DNA of 64,000 nucleotides from Photobacterium sanctipauli (GTDB taxonomy: Bacteria > Pseudomonadota > Gammaproteobacteria > Enterobacterales > Vibrionaceae): NCBI RefSeq assembly GCF_003026495.1, contig NZ_PYMA01000001.1:310001-374000 (forward strand), given 5' to 3'. This document shows, one piece after another, positions 26,320-34,686 of this stretch (its first letter is position 1; the number at the start of each line of letters is the position of its first letter). The notes beneath the pieces are model-generated. The model did no database searches. It had not been told where the DNA came from and worked only from the letters and a program-made list of their open reading frames with translations. The position numbers and the translations under genes were made by a program.

Positions 26320-28491
26320 TTACATCGCACTTTTAACGTTTTGTGTTCGGTGCTTCTCTACCTCCAAACATGCTTGGTGATCTTTGGCGCTAAAGCATTT
26401 CAGTAAATGTTCAAGGTGAGATTTGCTCATCGGCTTCGCGAAATAATGCCCCTGTGCAACCAGGCACCCTTCGCTTTTGAGGAAAGCTTCGCTTTCTTCT
26501 GACTCGACCCCGTTAGCGATAACGCCTATCCCCAACTTGCTAGCAATAGAAATCAAGGCTGACACAATCAGCTCGTTTTCTTGGCTGGGCTGGGTGAAGA
26601 AGGAACGGTCTATCTTAAAGCCACTTAGTTTCAACTCTGAAACCAGCTTCAAAGAGGTTTGGCTGGCCCCAACATTATCAAGCCAAACATCGATACCATT
26701 TTGCTTTAGCGTATTAATAGCCGCTTTCACATCATCGGCGTCATGAACAAAGCTGGCCTCGGGGATCTCCACTCGAAATAGCGATGGCCTGATGGCCTGC
26801 GTGTTTAAGTAACGTAGCGTTCTATCTATCCTCGGGTGTTCAATGACTTGCTTAGTTCCCATATTGATTGAAAAATAAAAGCTGTCGCTGACATAATCAC
26901 GTACCCCATCGTAAAACTTTATCAACTCCGAAACTTGCCAGCGGGTTAACTCATTCAAGATATTCAGCTCTTCACATATCTTCACAAGCTCTGCCGAGTC
27001 TATTTCACCAAACTCGTCGTCATGCCATCGCAGCAGTACCTCCACGCCGGCCATTTCATAATCTGCCAATTTGAACTGGGGCTGAAACTCAAGGTAATAG
27101 CCAGTGAGCGTTTTTAAGCTACTTTGCAACTTATTTTCAAGCCGATAGCGTTCGTGGAGCCCCTTCTCCATTTCATTGTCAAAATGAATAAAGCGCCCTT
27201 TACCACGACGCTTGGCCTCGTAGAGTGCGATATCCGCATTCTTAATGGACTGCTCAATTTCTGTGGTTTCAAGGCCATGAAAAATGCCAATGCTGGTATT
27301 CACGTACAGCTCGTTATCCTCAATAGCAATCGGCTGTTTGATTGCAGCAATGAGGCGGTTAGCGACCGACTCTACATCGCATTCACTCATGCTATCGTCT
27401 AGATAGATAACGAACTCATCCCCGCCGACCCTTGCAGCCATATTTTTTGCCGTTGGAGATAGCAGTCGATCAGATAAGCGAAGTGAGGCTCGGATCCGTG
27501 AGGCGACAACTTTTAGCACCTCATCACCAATCTGGTGACCATAATTATCATTGATTGACTTGAAGCCATCTAAATCCATAAAAAGCACATAATATTGGCC
27601 ATTGGCGCTACTATTTACCGTCTTTTTTAGCATCCTGCGGTTAGGAAGAAACGTGAGGGCATCATAATAGGCTATTTCACTTAGCTTCTGATCATGTCGT
27701 TTTAGTTGGTAACATAAGCCATTGAACTTATTTATCATTAAGCCGACTTCATCATCCACTTTTTTTATTTTTAATGGCTTATATTCCCCCTCCCTCATGC
27801 TCCCAATATGCCGAGTGAGGTGATAAATCGGGGAAATCAGTTTCCGGCTAAGTATGAACACACAGATTGATGAAAACAGTACAGTAACAATAAAATAGAT
27901 AATGCTTTGTCGAGTATGTGTTGCTCTGCTCTCTTCTAGCTGGTTGACAATTTTATGGTTCACTGAGGCAGCAATCTGGTTAACATTGCTAAGCGGCATA
28001 CTCATAAAAATACCCGCAATCACACTGCCATCAATTTGTATCGGGTAACTAATATTAAAGTCATTTTTTCCCAAATACTGATAAGTCTGACCGTGCAGCG
28101 CACGTTCAACCACAACCGCATTGGCAAAACTTCGACCCATGTTGATATTTTCATCGGTGCCATCATGAATAATGACCCCGTTTCTATCAAAAATAATCGC
28201 TTCATCAATGATGTCTGAAGATCGAAGATGTTCGACGACTAAATTGATATGTTCGTAATCAAGCAGATAAATTGAGTCTGTTAACTCTTTCTCCAAATAG
28301 CCCGAAAGTAACTCACCGTTGTTTTGCACGATATCTCTATAACTATCATCAATGGTTAACTGTATTGCCTGAACGGATAGCTCCGCATCCTTGGCTAATC
28401 GGTTAAGATGGACAATCAATAATGCCGCCATCGACAACGTAATAATGGTTGCAGTTAGAATTACATTTTTTGTCGCCCATCCTATCCTCAT
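26320..28491 (-). CDS. Membrane GGDEF protein with a degenerate EAL domain
   Basis: This 723-residue c-di-GMP protein has a transmembrane segment (8-28), a periplasmic sensor region (29-195), a second membrane segment (197-215), a HAMP-like linker, GGDEF (about 275-440) and EAL (about 455-695). The cyclase signature RVGGDEF (356-360) is intact; the position of the inhibitory RxxD site reads TAKN, so product inhibition is probably absent. The EAL domain looks inactive: the first motif is EVL, DDFGTG is replaced by LDNVGAS (Asn606), and the loop before the C-terminus is IANGVES instead of VAEGVET. It follows a periplasmic binding-protein gene by 25 bp, so the two are probably co-transcribed and the binding protein may be its ligand sensor. 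Confidence 0.9.
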   Translation of the reverse strand: MRIGWATKNVILTATIITLSMAALLIVHLNRLAKDAELSVQAIQLTIDDSYRDIVQNNGELLSGYLEKELTDSIYLLDYEHINLVVEHLRSSDIIDEAIIFDRNGVIIHDGTDENINMGRSFANAVVVERALHGQTYQYLGKNDFNISYPIQIDGSVIAGIFMSMPLSNVNQIAASVNHKIVNQLEESRATHTRQSIIYFIVTVLFSSICVFILSRKLISPIYHLTRHIGSMREGEYKPLKIKKVDDEVGLMINKFNGLCYQLKRHDQKLSEIAYYDALTFLPNRRMLKKTVNSSANGQYYVLFMDLDGFKSINDNYGHQIGDEVLKVVASRIRASLRLSDRLLSPTAKNMAARVGGDEFVIYLDDSMSECDVESVANRLIAAIKQPIAIEDNELYVNTSIGIFHGLETTEIEQSIKNADIALYEAKRRGKGRFIHFDNEMEKGLHERYRLENKLQSSLKTLTGYYLEFQPQFKLADYEMAGVEVLLRWHDDEFGEIDSAELVKICEELNILNELTRWQVSELIKFYDGVRDYVSDSFYFSINMGTKQVIEHPRIDRTLRYLNTQAIRPSLFRVEIPEASFVHDADDVKAAINTLKQNGIDVWLDNVGASQTSLKLVSELKLSGFKIDRSFFTQPSQENELIVSALISIASKLGIGVIANGVESEESEAFLKSEGCLVAQGHYFAKPMSKSHLEHLLKCFSAKDHQACLEVEKHRTQNVKSAM

Positions 28492-28516
28492 CGTATACCT
28501 CTAAACACACAACAAC

Positions 28517-29416
28517 TTACAATGGGTCTATGCTATCGAGCCAACTGATATCAGTCTCAGTCAACTGGCTAAAACGGCTGGTTTTTTGATATGCCTTAAG
28601 CGCTTTCAAACCTGGTTCCGATTCATGGGCACTCAGTAATACCGCCTGCAAAGCCGCTTTATGTGCTTCAGGCAAACTGGCGCGAATTAGCAAGTACGCT
28701 CGGGGAACTTCTGGTGTTTTATGAATGACTTTAAGATCCCCCTTGATTCGGTCTGGTACATCTTCGTTGTCATTCCAGTTAACGTTACTGATAACGCCAA
28801 CATCCACCTTTTTATGAAAGACCCAAGTCGAAATATTCACTTCATTGTGCTTGCGAGTGAAGTCTGATGAAAATACGGAGTTCACCACTCCCTCTAACCT
28901 GTCAGAATCCAATGATGGCATCGGATTTACTGATAGACTATTTCGCTCAAGCGCCATCATTGGCAGGTAGTAACCACTCGTCGAGCCTGGATCTTCAAAA
29001 ACCAGGGTTTTTCCCTTTATATCTTTAATCGTATTTATTTCGTTGTCTTTATGAGTAATAAAGTAAGTATTATAACGAGCTACACGTTTCTTCCACCGAA
29101 CAAGTGCAGGCTCCATCTCTGTTTTATGGTATAAAATACTCGATCCGTACAAGGTTTCCGAAATAATATCCACCTTCCCTTGATTAACCGCTTCCACCAT
29201 TTCATTGACATTTCTTTTGACTATTACCTCATAGTTTTTATAGCCAAAGTGTTCAAGATTTTGCTGTAAATAAGCCGCAATAGGCTTGGTTTTCTTGATA
29301 TGCTTCGAGGGATGGTTGCTGATAACCCCAATCGATAATGTGGTTGGCTGTGGCTTCTTAGCTAATGTAGGCCAACTCAGTGCCATTAATATTATTATGG
29401 CTATTACACAACGCAT
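28517..29416 (-). CDS. PhnD-like periplasmic substrate-binding protein without a transporter
   Basis: This 299-residue protein has a signal peptide (MRCVIAIIILMALSWPTLA) and the phosphate/phosphite/phosphonate-binding fold: LSIGVISNHPSKH, IAAYLQQNLEHFGYKNYEV, DIISETLYGS, KGKTLVFEDPGSTSGYYLP and VGVISNVNW. The frame opens at TTG 29458, but AAGGA 7 bp before the ATG at 29416 sets the start. No ABC permease or ATPase is nearby; the next gene is the GGDEF/EAL membrane protein. In NspS-MbaA of V. cholerae a periplasmic binding protein controls a c-di-GMP enzyme, so this is probably a sensor partner. Ligand unknown. Confidence 0.88.
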   Translation of the reverse strand: MRCVIAIIILMALSWPTLAKKPQPTTLSIGVISNHPSKHIKKTKPIAAYLQQNLEHFGYKNYEVIVKRNVNEMVEAVNQGKVDIISETLYGSSILYHKTEMEPALVRWKKRVARYNTYFITHKDNEINTIKDIKGKTLVFEDPGSTSGYYLPMMALERNSLSVNPMPSLDSDRLEGVVNSVFSSDFTRKHNEVNISTWVFHKKVDVGVISNVNWNDNEDVPDRIKGDLKVIHKTPEVPRAYLLIRASLPEAHKAALQAVLLSAHESEPGLKALKAYQKTSRFSQLTETDISWLDSIDPL

Positions 29417-29458
29417 CAGACAGTCCTTATTAAACACCTTGTATATAAGGCTAGACAA

Positions 29459-29931
29459 AGAACAAATTTTTTGGGGCGCATTAAACTTTTGTATTAGTTA
29501 ATAAAAACACTAGCGGTGCCCTAACTGTCAGCATTTTTAGGCAGGTTACTTTACATATCACGCAGTTATACTGATAAAAGTAGCAATTAACTATTGATTT
29601 AAATAAGGAAGCATGAATTCTCAATTAACCACTTAGGGTTAATTAGCCGTCACCTGTCATGTAGATTAAACAATTAACAAGTTTAATAAAATGCGACCTG
29701 GATCACACTAATAGAATCACAAAAAAGTGATATCACTTCAGTTTTTTTTAAAATTTCACGTATCTGAGCTAAATTTTTTACAGCAGAGATTCTCATTTTT
29801 AAATATAGCTATTTGCATAACTACTCAGTTGCGACTACTATCGCGAGCACTTGTATGACTTATTACCAAGTTAACCCAGTCAATCATTCCAAACAGCCTT
29901 TTTTCGATAATTATTTTCAAACAACTATAAA
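29459..29931. promoter_or_regulatory. AT-rich intergenic region with a 14-bp palindrome
   Basis: This 470-bp divergent gap holds no gene that I can support. A perfect palindrome AAGTGATATCACTT at 29725-29738 lies about 195 bp before the amidohydrolase start, with further TCAC/GTGA elements just to its left. It could be an operator. Confidence 0.4.
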
Positions 29932-31365
29932 ATGAAACGTACACTTTCTTTATTAGCCGCTGGTATTTTGCTAACCGGTTGCTCAGCGCTTGCTCCCCAG
30001 ACAAACTATAACGCATCGATGATCATCACCAATGGTCAGATTCTCACTATCAATGATCACAAAAAAGTCATTAACGATGGCGTGATTGTTATCCAAGATG
30101 ACACCATCATAGCGGTGGGTGACGAAAGCCTGTTGAGCCGATACCAAGCGCCCAAAGTGATTGATGCAGAAGATGGCATCGTTATGCCAGGCATGATCAA
30201 CACCCATAACCACCTGCCTATGATTGCCTTTCGCGGCCTTGGTGAAGAAGGGATCTCAAACCGCTTGTTTGCTTATTTCTTCCCATTAGAAAAAGAAAAA
30301 TTGAGTCGAGAGCTAATATACGAAGCCACTAAACTAGGCGCCGTCGACCTTGCCCAAAGCGGTGTCACCACCTATGCCGACATGTACTACCACATGGATG
30401 ACATGGCACGAGCGACCAAAGAAGTGGGCCTGCGTGCAGTACTGGGCGAAACGGTGATTAAGTTCCCTGTGGTTGATGCACCAGAGCCCTATGGCGGTAT
30501 TGAATATGCCAAAGACTTTATTGCGGAATACCAAAATGATCCGCTGATCACCCCCGCTTTCGCGCCACACGCGGTATACACGGTTTCAAAAGAGAAACTG
30601 CAAGAAATCAATCAACTATCCCAGCAGCTAGCTGCACCTGTACTTATCCATGTTGGAGAATTCGGTAACGAGGCAGAGCGAATTGAGGGGAACACTGAAC
30701 AATTGAGCCCAGTAGCCTGGCTGAAAGAAATCGGTGTACTCGATAGCCGTATGGTGCTGGCACACGGTATTCATTTGAGCCAAGATGATATCGACTTGAT
30801 CAAAGCCGCTGACGCGAGTGTTGCCTATAACCCGATGGCTAACGCCAAAGGCGCCACAGGTATTGCCCCAGCCTGGGATATGTACCAACAAGATATTCGC
30901 CTAGGCTTAGGCACTGACGGGCCGATGAGCTCGAATCAAGTCGACCTATGGCGCACCTTGAGCTATGCCGCTAATATGCAGCGCCTCAAACATGAAGACC
31001 GTACCATTATGATTCCTGAGCAGGTCATTGAACTTGCGACCATTGGCGGTGCTCGCGCCCTGCATATGGAAGATGAAATTGGCTCCATCGAAGTCGGAAA
31101 AAAAGCCGACATCATTATTGTAGAGACCCAGTCTCCGAACATGATGCCCAATTACAACCCATACGCGACTTTGGTTTACCAAGCCAACCCAAGCAATGTC
31201 GCTATCACGATCGTGAATGGCGATATCGTTATGGAAAACCGCCAAATCCAAAACATCGATATGACAGAGATGCAAAAATCCGTCAAAGTCATCGAAGACG
31301 ATATTGCAGCGTTCGCGAAAGAGTTATCGAAGAAAGCGATTAAGTCACCAAGCTTGATGAAATAA
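29932..31365 (+). CDS. Amidohydrolase lipoprotein (TRZ/ATZ, SAH-deaminase-like)
   Basis: This 477-residue metal-dependent hydrolase of the cytosine deaminase/SAH-MTA deaminase branch carries a lipoprotein signal peptide (LLTGC, Cys17), so it is placed in the envelope instead of the cytoplasm. The amidohydrolase metal site is complete to the eye: NTHNHLPM (His92, His94), LIHVGEFGNEAE, AHGIHLS and GTDGPMSSN. It would deaminate or hydrolyse a purine-like or other ring compound; the substrate cannot be read. No clear Shine-Dalgarno precedes the ATG, but the signal peptide supports this start. Single gene with its own terminator. Confidence 0.88.
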   Translation: MKRTLSLLAAGILLTGCSALAPQTNYNASMIITNGQILTINDHKKVINDGVIVIQDDTIIAVGDESLLSRYQAPKVIDAEDGIVMPGMINTHNHLPMIAFRGLGEEGISNRLFAYFFPLEKEKLSRELIYEATKLGAVDLAQSGVTTYADMYYHMDDMARATKEVGLRAVLGETVIKFPVVDAPEPYGGIEYAKDFIAEYQNDPLITPAFAPHAVYTVSKEKLQEINQLSQQLAAPVLIHVGEFGNEAERIEGNTEQLSPVAWLKEIGVLDSRMVLAHGIHLSQDDIDLIKAADASVAYNPMANAKGATGIAPAWDMYQQDIRLGLGTDGPMSSNQVDLWRTLSYAANMQRLKHEDRTIMIPEQVIELATIGGARALHMEDEIGSIEVGKKADIIIVETQSPNMMPNYNPYATLVYQANPSNVAITIVNGDIVMENRQIQNIDMTEMQKSVKVIEDDIAAFAKELSKKAIKSPSLMK

Positions 31366-31396
31366 TACGAATAAGCTGTTGGCATCGGTAAAAACG

Positions 31397-31430
31397 ACAA
31401 GGCCGAGATATAAATCTCGGCCTTGTTTAT
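31397..31430. terminator. Terminator after the amidohydrolase gene
   Basis: A 13-bp perfect stem ACAAGGCCGAGAT / ATCTCGGCCTTGT with an ATAA loop is followed by TTATT. It lies between convergent genes. Confidence 0.9.
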
Positions 31431-31493
31431 TGCAAGCTCAATCCCGTTATCCCGTCATTAACAAATAACAGCGCTTTATTTAGGGCTTAAGGC

Positions 31494-32213
31494 TCAAGCT
31501 AGCTTTTGGCACTTGATGAAGATAAAGTTCGGGTTCTTCGATAGATACTCATAACGATCCGCATCCATCTCTTTCACTTCTTCAGCCACTTCACCTTCTG
31601 AAATCTGCGTGATAACCAAACCATTTTGGGTCAAAGCGTTGGTGATCTCGGTTAATGAACGACGGTAGAAACTCACCTCAACTGGCTTACCGACTGTATT
31701 CCACTGTTCTGTAATTAGCTCGCGTCCGAAGTAATTACCTGAAATTGTGCATTCAAAATCAGCAAACGGGTGGTGGGTCGAAAATACAAATGAACCACCC
31801 GCTCGCAACACACGGTGTACATCGCTAAACAGCGGATTCAAATCTTCAAGGTAGTGAACCATCAGTGGCGAAATCACCAAATCCGCACTGGCATCAGCCT
31901 CATTTGGCAACCCTTTAGAAAGATCTTGCGCATAGGCCACCACCTTATCGGTTACACCTGCTTTCTCAGCCTTATCAGAAACCAATTTCACCATATCTTC
32001 TGAGTAATCGATACAGGTCACTTTGCTGGCACCTTCCGCCAACAGGTACTGGGCATAAACACCAGAGCCACAACCTAAATCAACTACCTCACGACCCACC
32101 ACGGTTGGCAGCATGGCTTGTAGAGTCGGACGCTCTAAATATGCATTGTAAATGTTGTCTTGAATGACTTCGTCATATTCGCTAGCGAACGTTGAGTACA
32201 TCTTTGATTTCAT
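31494..32213 (-). CDS. Class I SAM-dependent methyltransferase
   Basis: This 239-residue cytoplasmic enzyme has the SAM-binding motif I VVDLGCGSGVYAQYL (about residues 44-58), motif II VTCIDYSEDMV, and motif IV ADLVISPLMVHYLEDL, followed by FVFSTHHPF. It belongs to the UbiE/methyltransferase-11 type acting on small molecules. AGAAGG precedes the ATG. It stands alone between a terminator and a repeat-containing gap; substrate unknown. Confidence 0.88.
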   Translation of the reverse strand: MKSKMYSTFASEYDEVIQDNIYNAYLERPTLQAMLPTVVGREVVDLGCGSGVYAQYLLAEGASKVTCIDYSEDMVKLVSDKAEKAGVTDKVVAYAQDLSKGLPNEADASADLVISPLMVHYLEDLNPLFSDVHRVLRAGGSFVFSTHHPFADFECTISGNYFGRELITEQWNTVGKPVEVSFYRRSLTEITNALTQNGLVITQISEGEVAEEVKEMDADRYEYLSKNPNFIFIKCQKLA

Positions 32214-32270
32214 AATACCTTCTCATAAAACTTGCTGTTTAAAGAATGCCGCGGTACGGGTGCGTATTCT

Positions 32271-32291
32271 ATACCCAAGCCACTTCAAGGT
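32271..32291. repeat. Dispersed 21-bp repeat, copy 2
   Basis: Differs from the copy at 6494-6514 at a single base and lies directly before a 13-bp tandem array. Confidence 0.55.
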
Positions 32292-32301
32292 GTAGCTCTA
32301 T

Positions 32302-32353
32302 GGTCTGAGTTCAAGGTCTGAACTCAAGGTCTGAACTCAAGGTATAACTTCAG
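32302..32353. repeat. 13-bp tandem repeat array
   Basis: GGTCTGAACTCAA is present in three full units (the first has GAGTT for GAACT) plus a degenerate fourth at 32341. The array sits between two converging transcription units' upstream regions; function unknown. Confidence 0.75.
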
Positions 32354-32389
32354 CAAATTTAACCAGCAAAAATAAGTAGGTATATAACA

Positions 32390-33247
32390 CTACCCCAACT
32401 CGAAAGTCGTCACGCCGAAGGTGCGATCTACCGAGATTTCAGGTATCTGTTTGGTATACATTCTGGCTGTCGTAAATACCGGTTCAAGTTGGTACTTTTG
32501 GGCGAGTGCCACGGCGGGCAGGTTCACTTCGGGCACATCAAGATAAATATTTTCCGACGATTTTGCCAAAGCCTTAAGCGCCAGAAAAATATCTTCCGCC
32601 ACCAGTGCATCATTGGCAAACAGCGGGCCAATCTTGTAACCATTACGACACGGACGCATAACCCCATACCCCACCAACAGGCCTTGCTGCTTGATACCCA
32701 CCGCAGTGGAGCCAGTTTGCATCAGCCAAGCACGTAAAAATGCGGTACGAGCCGTAGGGAAAAAGCCTTGATCATAGCTTTCGACATCATCAAAAGGCAC
32801 GGTTTCTAAATTGACCAAATCGCCATCTTTGGGCTCGGGTACAGGCCCTCCCCCATTACCTTCAAACCGGATATTGCCATAAGCCAGTGCGAAGCCGGAT
32901 TTACGGTAATTGGCTTGCTGCTCTGCCACCCCATCAAGACCTATATTGCACCCATCAAGGTACTTCAACCCAGCCTGCCATAATGCCCAGCCATACCCTT
33001 GGCCCCGGTATTCCGGCTTCACGATATAGAAGCCAAGAAATCCGTAGCTATGGTCATATTTCACCACTGAAATAGAAGCGATGGGCTCATCCCCTAAATA
33101 CCCCACGAGAAAACCATTGGGATCAGCCGCATAGAAGGACTCTATATCATGCAATCCCGGGTTCCATCCTTCTGCTGCGGCCCAATCGATAGCCAACAGC
33201 AAATCAGACTGACTCATGACCTTAATGTGATAATCGCGTTCAGACAT
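32390..33247 (-). CDS. GNAT family N-acetyltransferase with two GNAT-like domains
   Basis: This 285-residue protein has an N-terminal GNAT domain with the acetyl-CoA motif YRGQGYGWALW (about residues 80-90) and a second half (residues 150-285) that looks like a degenerate GNAT domain (FLRAWLMQTGSTAVGIKQQGLLVGY). The tandem arrangement is seen in the YitH/HsdA-like acetyltransferases. AGGAG 6 bp before the ATG at 33247 excludes the in-frame TTG six bases upstream. Acceptor unknown. A second GNAT gene lies upstream, but the 101-bp gap leaves co-transcription open. Confidence 0.85.
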   Translation of the reverse strand: MSERDYHIKVMSQSDLLLAIDWAAAEGWNPGLHDIESFYAADPNGFLVGYLGDEPIASISVVKYDHSYGFLGFYIVKPEYRGQGYGWALWQAGLKYLDGCNIGLDGVAEQQANYRKSGFALAYGNIRFEGNGGGPVPEPKDGDLVNLETVPFDDVESYDQGFFPTARTAFLRAWLMQTGSTAVGIKQQGLLVGYGVMRPCRNGYKIGPLFANDALVAEDIFLALKALAKSSENIYLDVPEVNLPAVALAQKYQLEPVFTTARMYTKQIPEISVDRTFGVTTFELG

Positions 33248-33354
33248 AGGCAACTCCTTAAAATCAATGTTTTAAGCGTAGCCGACAAATAGCAAACACA
33301 GAGACAGAATAAGCGTGATCTGTGCCGGAATTGCATCACGGTACCAGCGGCAAT

Positions 33355-33945
33355 CTATTTCGATACTAACCTTTCATAATCAGCAGCAGACAATCCATAG
33401 TAAAGTCGGTCATCGAAGCCGTTCTCCAGCTTGTAATAATCAACCGAACGGCCTTCTTGTTGGTAACCGCACTTTTCGAGTGTTTTATATGAGCCCACAT
33501 TTCCTGCATAGCAGTCTGCAGCAACTTTATGGGCATTCAGGCTTTCAAAAGCCAGTTGGGTTAACGTTTTACAAACCGCAGTCGCGATCCCCTTACCCCA
33601 TGCATGCTCAGGTAGCTGATGGCCGACTTCGAAGTTCCCCTCAAGCAACATAACCTGAGTTAACCCGCCCATTCCCATATAACGACCGCTCTTATCGCGA
33701 ATAATCACCGTTGGGTGCTCGGGCCATCGACCTTCGTTAACCGCCACTTGGGTATCATCAATAATTGGCTGAAAGAAGCCACGATAAAGCGATTCGGGTG
33801 CCGGGGCAAAAAACAGGTACTCTGTCACTTTGGGGTTTTCCAACATAACGAGGATATCGGCTAAGTCATCCTGAACAATTAATTGGATGTCGTACTCTGA
33901 TGTTAAAGGGATAGATTGACCTTGTTTTAGTGGTTCAAAGCGCAT
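33355..33945 (-). CDS. GNAT family N-acetyltransferase, RimJ/RimL type
   Basis: This 196-residue acetyltransferase has the RimJ/RimL layout: an N-terminal LTSEYDIQLIVQDDL segment, GHQLPEHAWGKGIATAV (acetyl-CoA pyrophosphate loop, about residues 125-141) and NVGSYKTLEKCGYQQEG, the C-terminal signature. It may acetylate a protein N-terminus or a small amine. It is transcribed in the same direction as the tandem-GNAT gene downstream. Confidence 0.85.
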   Translation of the reverse strand: MRFEPLKQGQSIPLTSEYDIQLIVQDDLADILVMLENPKVTEYLFFAPAPESLYRGFFQPIIDDTQVAVNEGRWPEHPTVIIRDKSGRYMGMGGLTQVMLLEGNFEVGHQLPEHAWGKGIATAVCKTLTQLAFESLNAHKVAADCYAGNVGSYKTLEKCGYQQEGRSVDYYKLENGFDDRLYYGLSAADYERLVSK

Positions 33946-34066
33946 TGTGCTTTCTCTCTTTGGTGTTCATGCGACTATGTTAAGAGAGTATCAGCATGAG
34001 AGATTGAACAAATCCGACAACTTCCCCAAAGCGCCTCTCACTGATTTCTGACAGGCAGAAATAGAA

Positions 34067-34097
34067 AAACAGCAAGCCGATAAACGACTTGCTGTTT
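34067..34097. terminator. Terminator after the MarR gene
   Basis: A 10-bp perfect stem AAACAGCAAG / CTTGCTGTTT with an 11-base loop lies 16 bp past the MarR stop; the minus-strand flank is T-rich (TTCTATTTC). Confidence 0.75.
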
Positions 34098-34113
34098 ATT
34101 TATTACATAGGCC

Positions 34114-34569
34114 TTAAGCTTTATTCATATCTTCTAGTTGCTGCACTAGCCGATTTAGGCTCATTGATAAATCTTTGTACTCCGCCGCAGACAGCGCATT
34201 AAGAAGCTCTGCTTCCCATTCGGTGGCTTTTGGGATCAATTTACCAAACAGTTGCTCACCTTCCTCTGTCAGCATCACCAGCACACTGCGCTGATCGAAT
34301 TCAGCCGATTGCTTTTCAATCAGGTTTTTCTGTTCCATTTTCTGCAAACCACGAGAAACCTTTACCTTATCCATATAGGTGATCTCGACCAATTCTTTTG
34401 CCGCAACCGGTTGGTGCTCGCCAATCGCGGCAATCAAACGCCATTCCGCACGGGTAATATCAAACTCTTTGGTATAGATCTCCGAAAAGCCTCGGCTAAC
34501 CAAATCAGCAACTTTCACCAATTTATAGGGAAAGAATTCCTGTAACTCAAAGCTGGAATTATTTTTCAT
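34114..34569 (-). CDS. MarR family transcriptional regulator
   Basis: This 151-residue winged-helix regulator has the MarR core AKELVEITYMDKVKVSRGLQ and MEQKNLIEKQSAEFDQRSVLVMLTEEG (recognition helix and wing). It sits directly downstream of the DctPQM transporter and in the same orientation, 117 bp past dctM. By position it is the likely regulator of the TRAP and homogentisate operons, with an aromatic acid or its CoA ester as effector; that role is inference. Candidate operators are the palindromes at 37579-37727. Confidence 0.88.
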   Translation of the reverse strand: MKNNSSFELQEFFPYKLVKVADLVSRGFSEIYTKEFDITRAEWRLIAAIGEHQPVAAKELVEITYMDKVKVSRGLQKMEQKNLIEKQSAEFDQRSVLVMLTEEGEQLFGKLIPKATEWEAELLNALSAAEYKDLSMSLNRLVQQLEDMNKA

Positions 34570-34686
34570 CCCTGTCAGCCTCCTTCTACTTCTTGATACC
34601 TCCCTAATATAACTAATCTGAATAGGTGGTACAGCCTAATTATTACTTATGAATTCAAATATCTATTAGTATACCGATAGCTTCCG

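Noticed and set aside
26320-28491. Active phosphodiesterase in the EAL domain
   Set aside because: DDFGTG is replaced by DNVGAS and VAEGVET by IANGVES, so activity is not expected.
32302-32353. Possible CRISPR-like repeats
   Set aside because: The 13-bp units are directly adjacent without spacers; this is a simple tandem repeat. The heptamers at 62265-62298 were rejected for the same reason.
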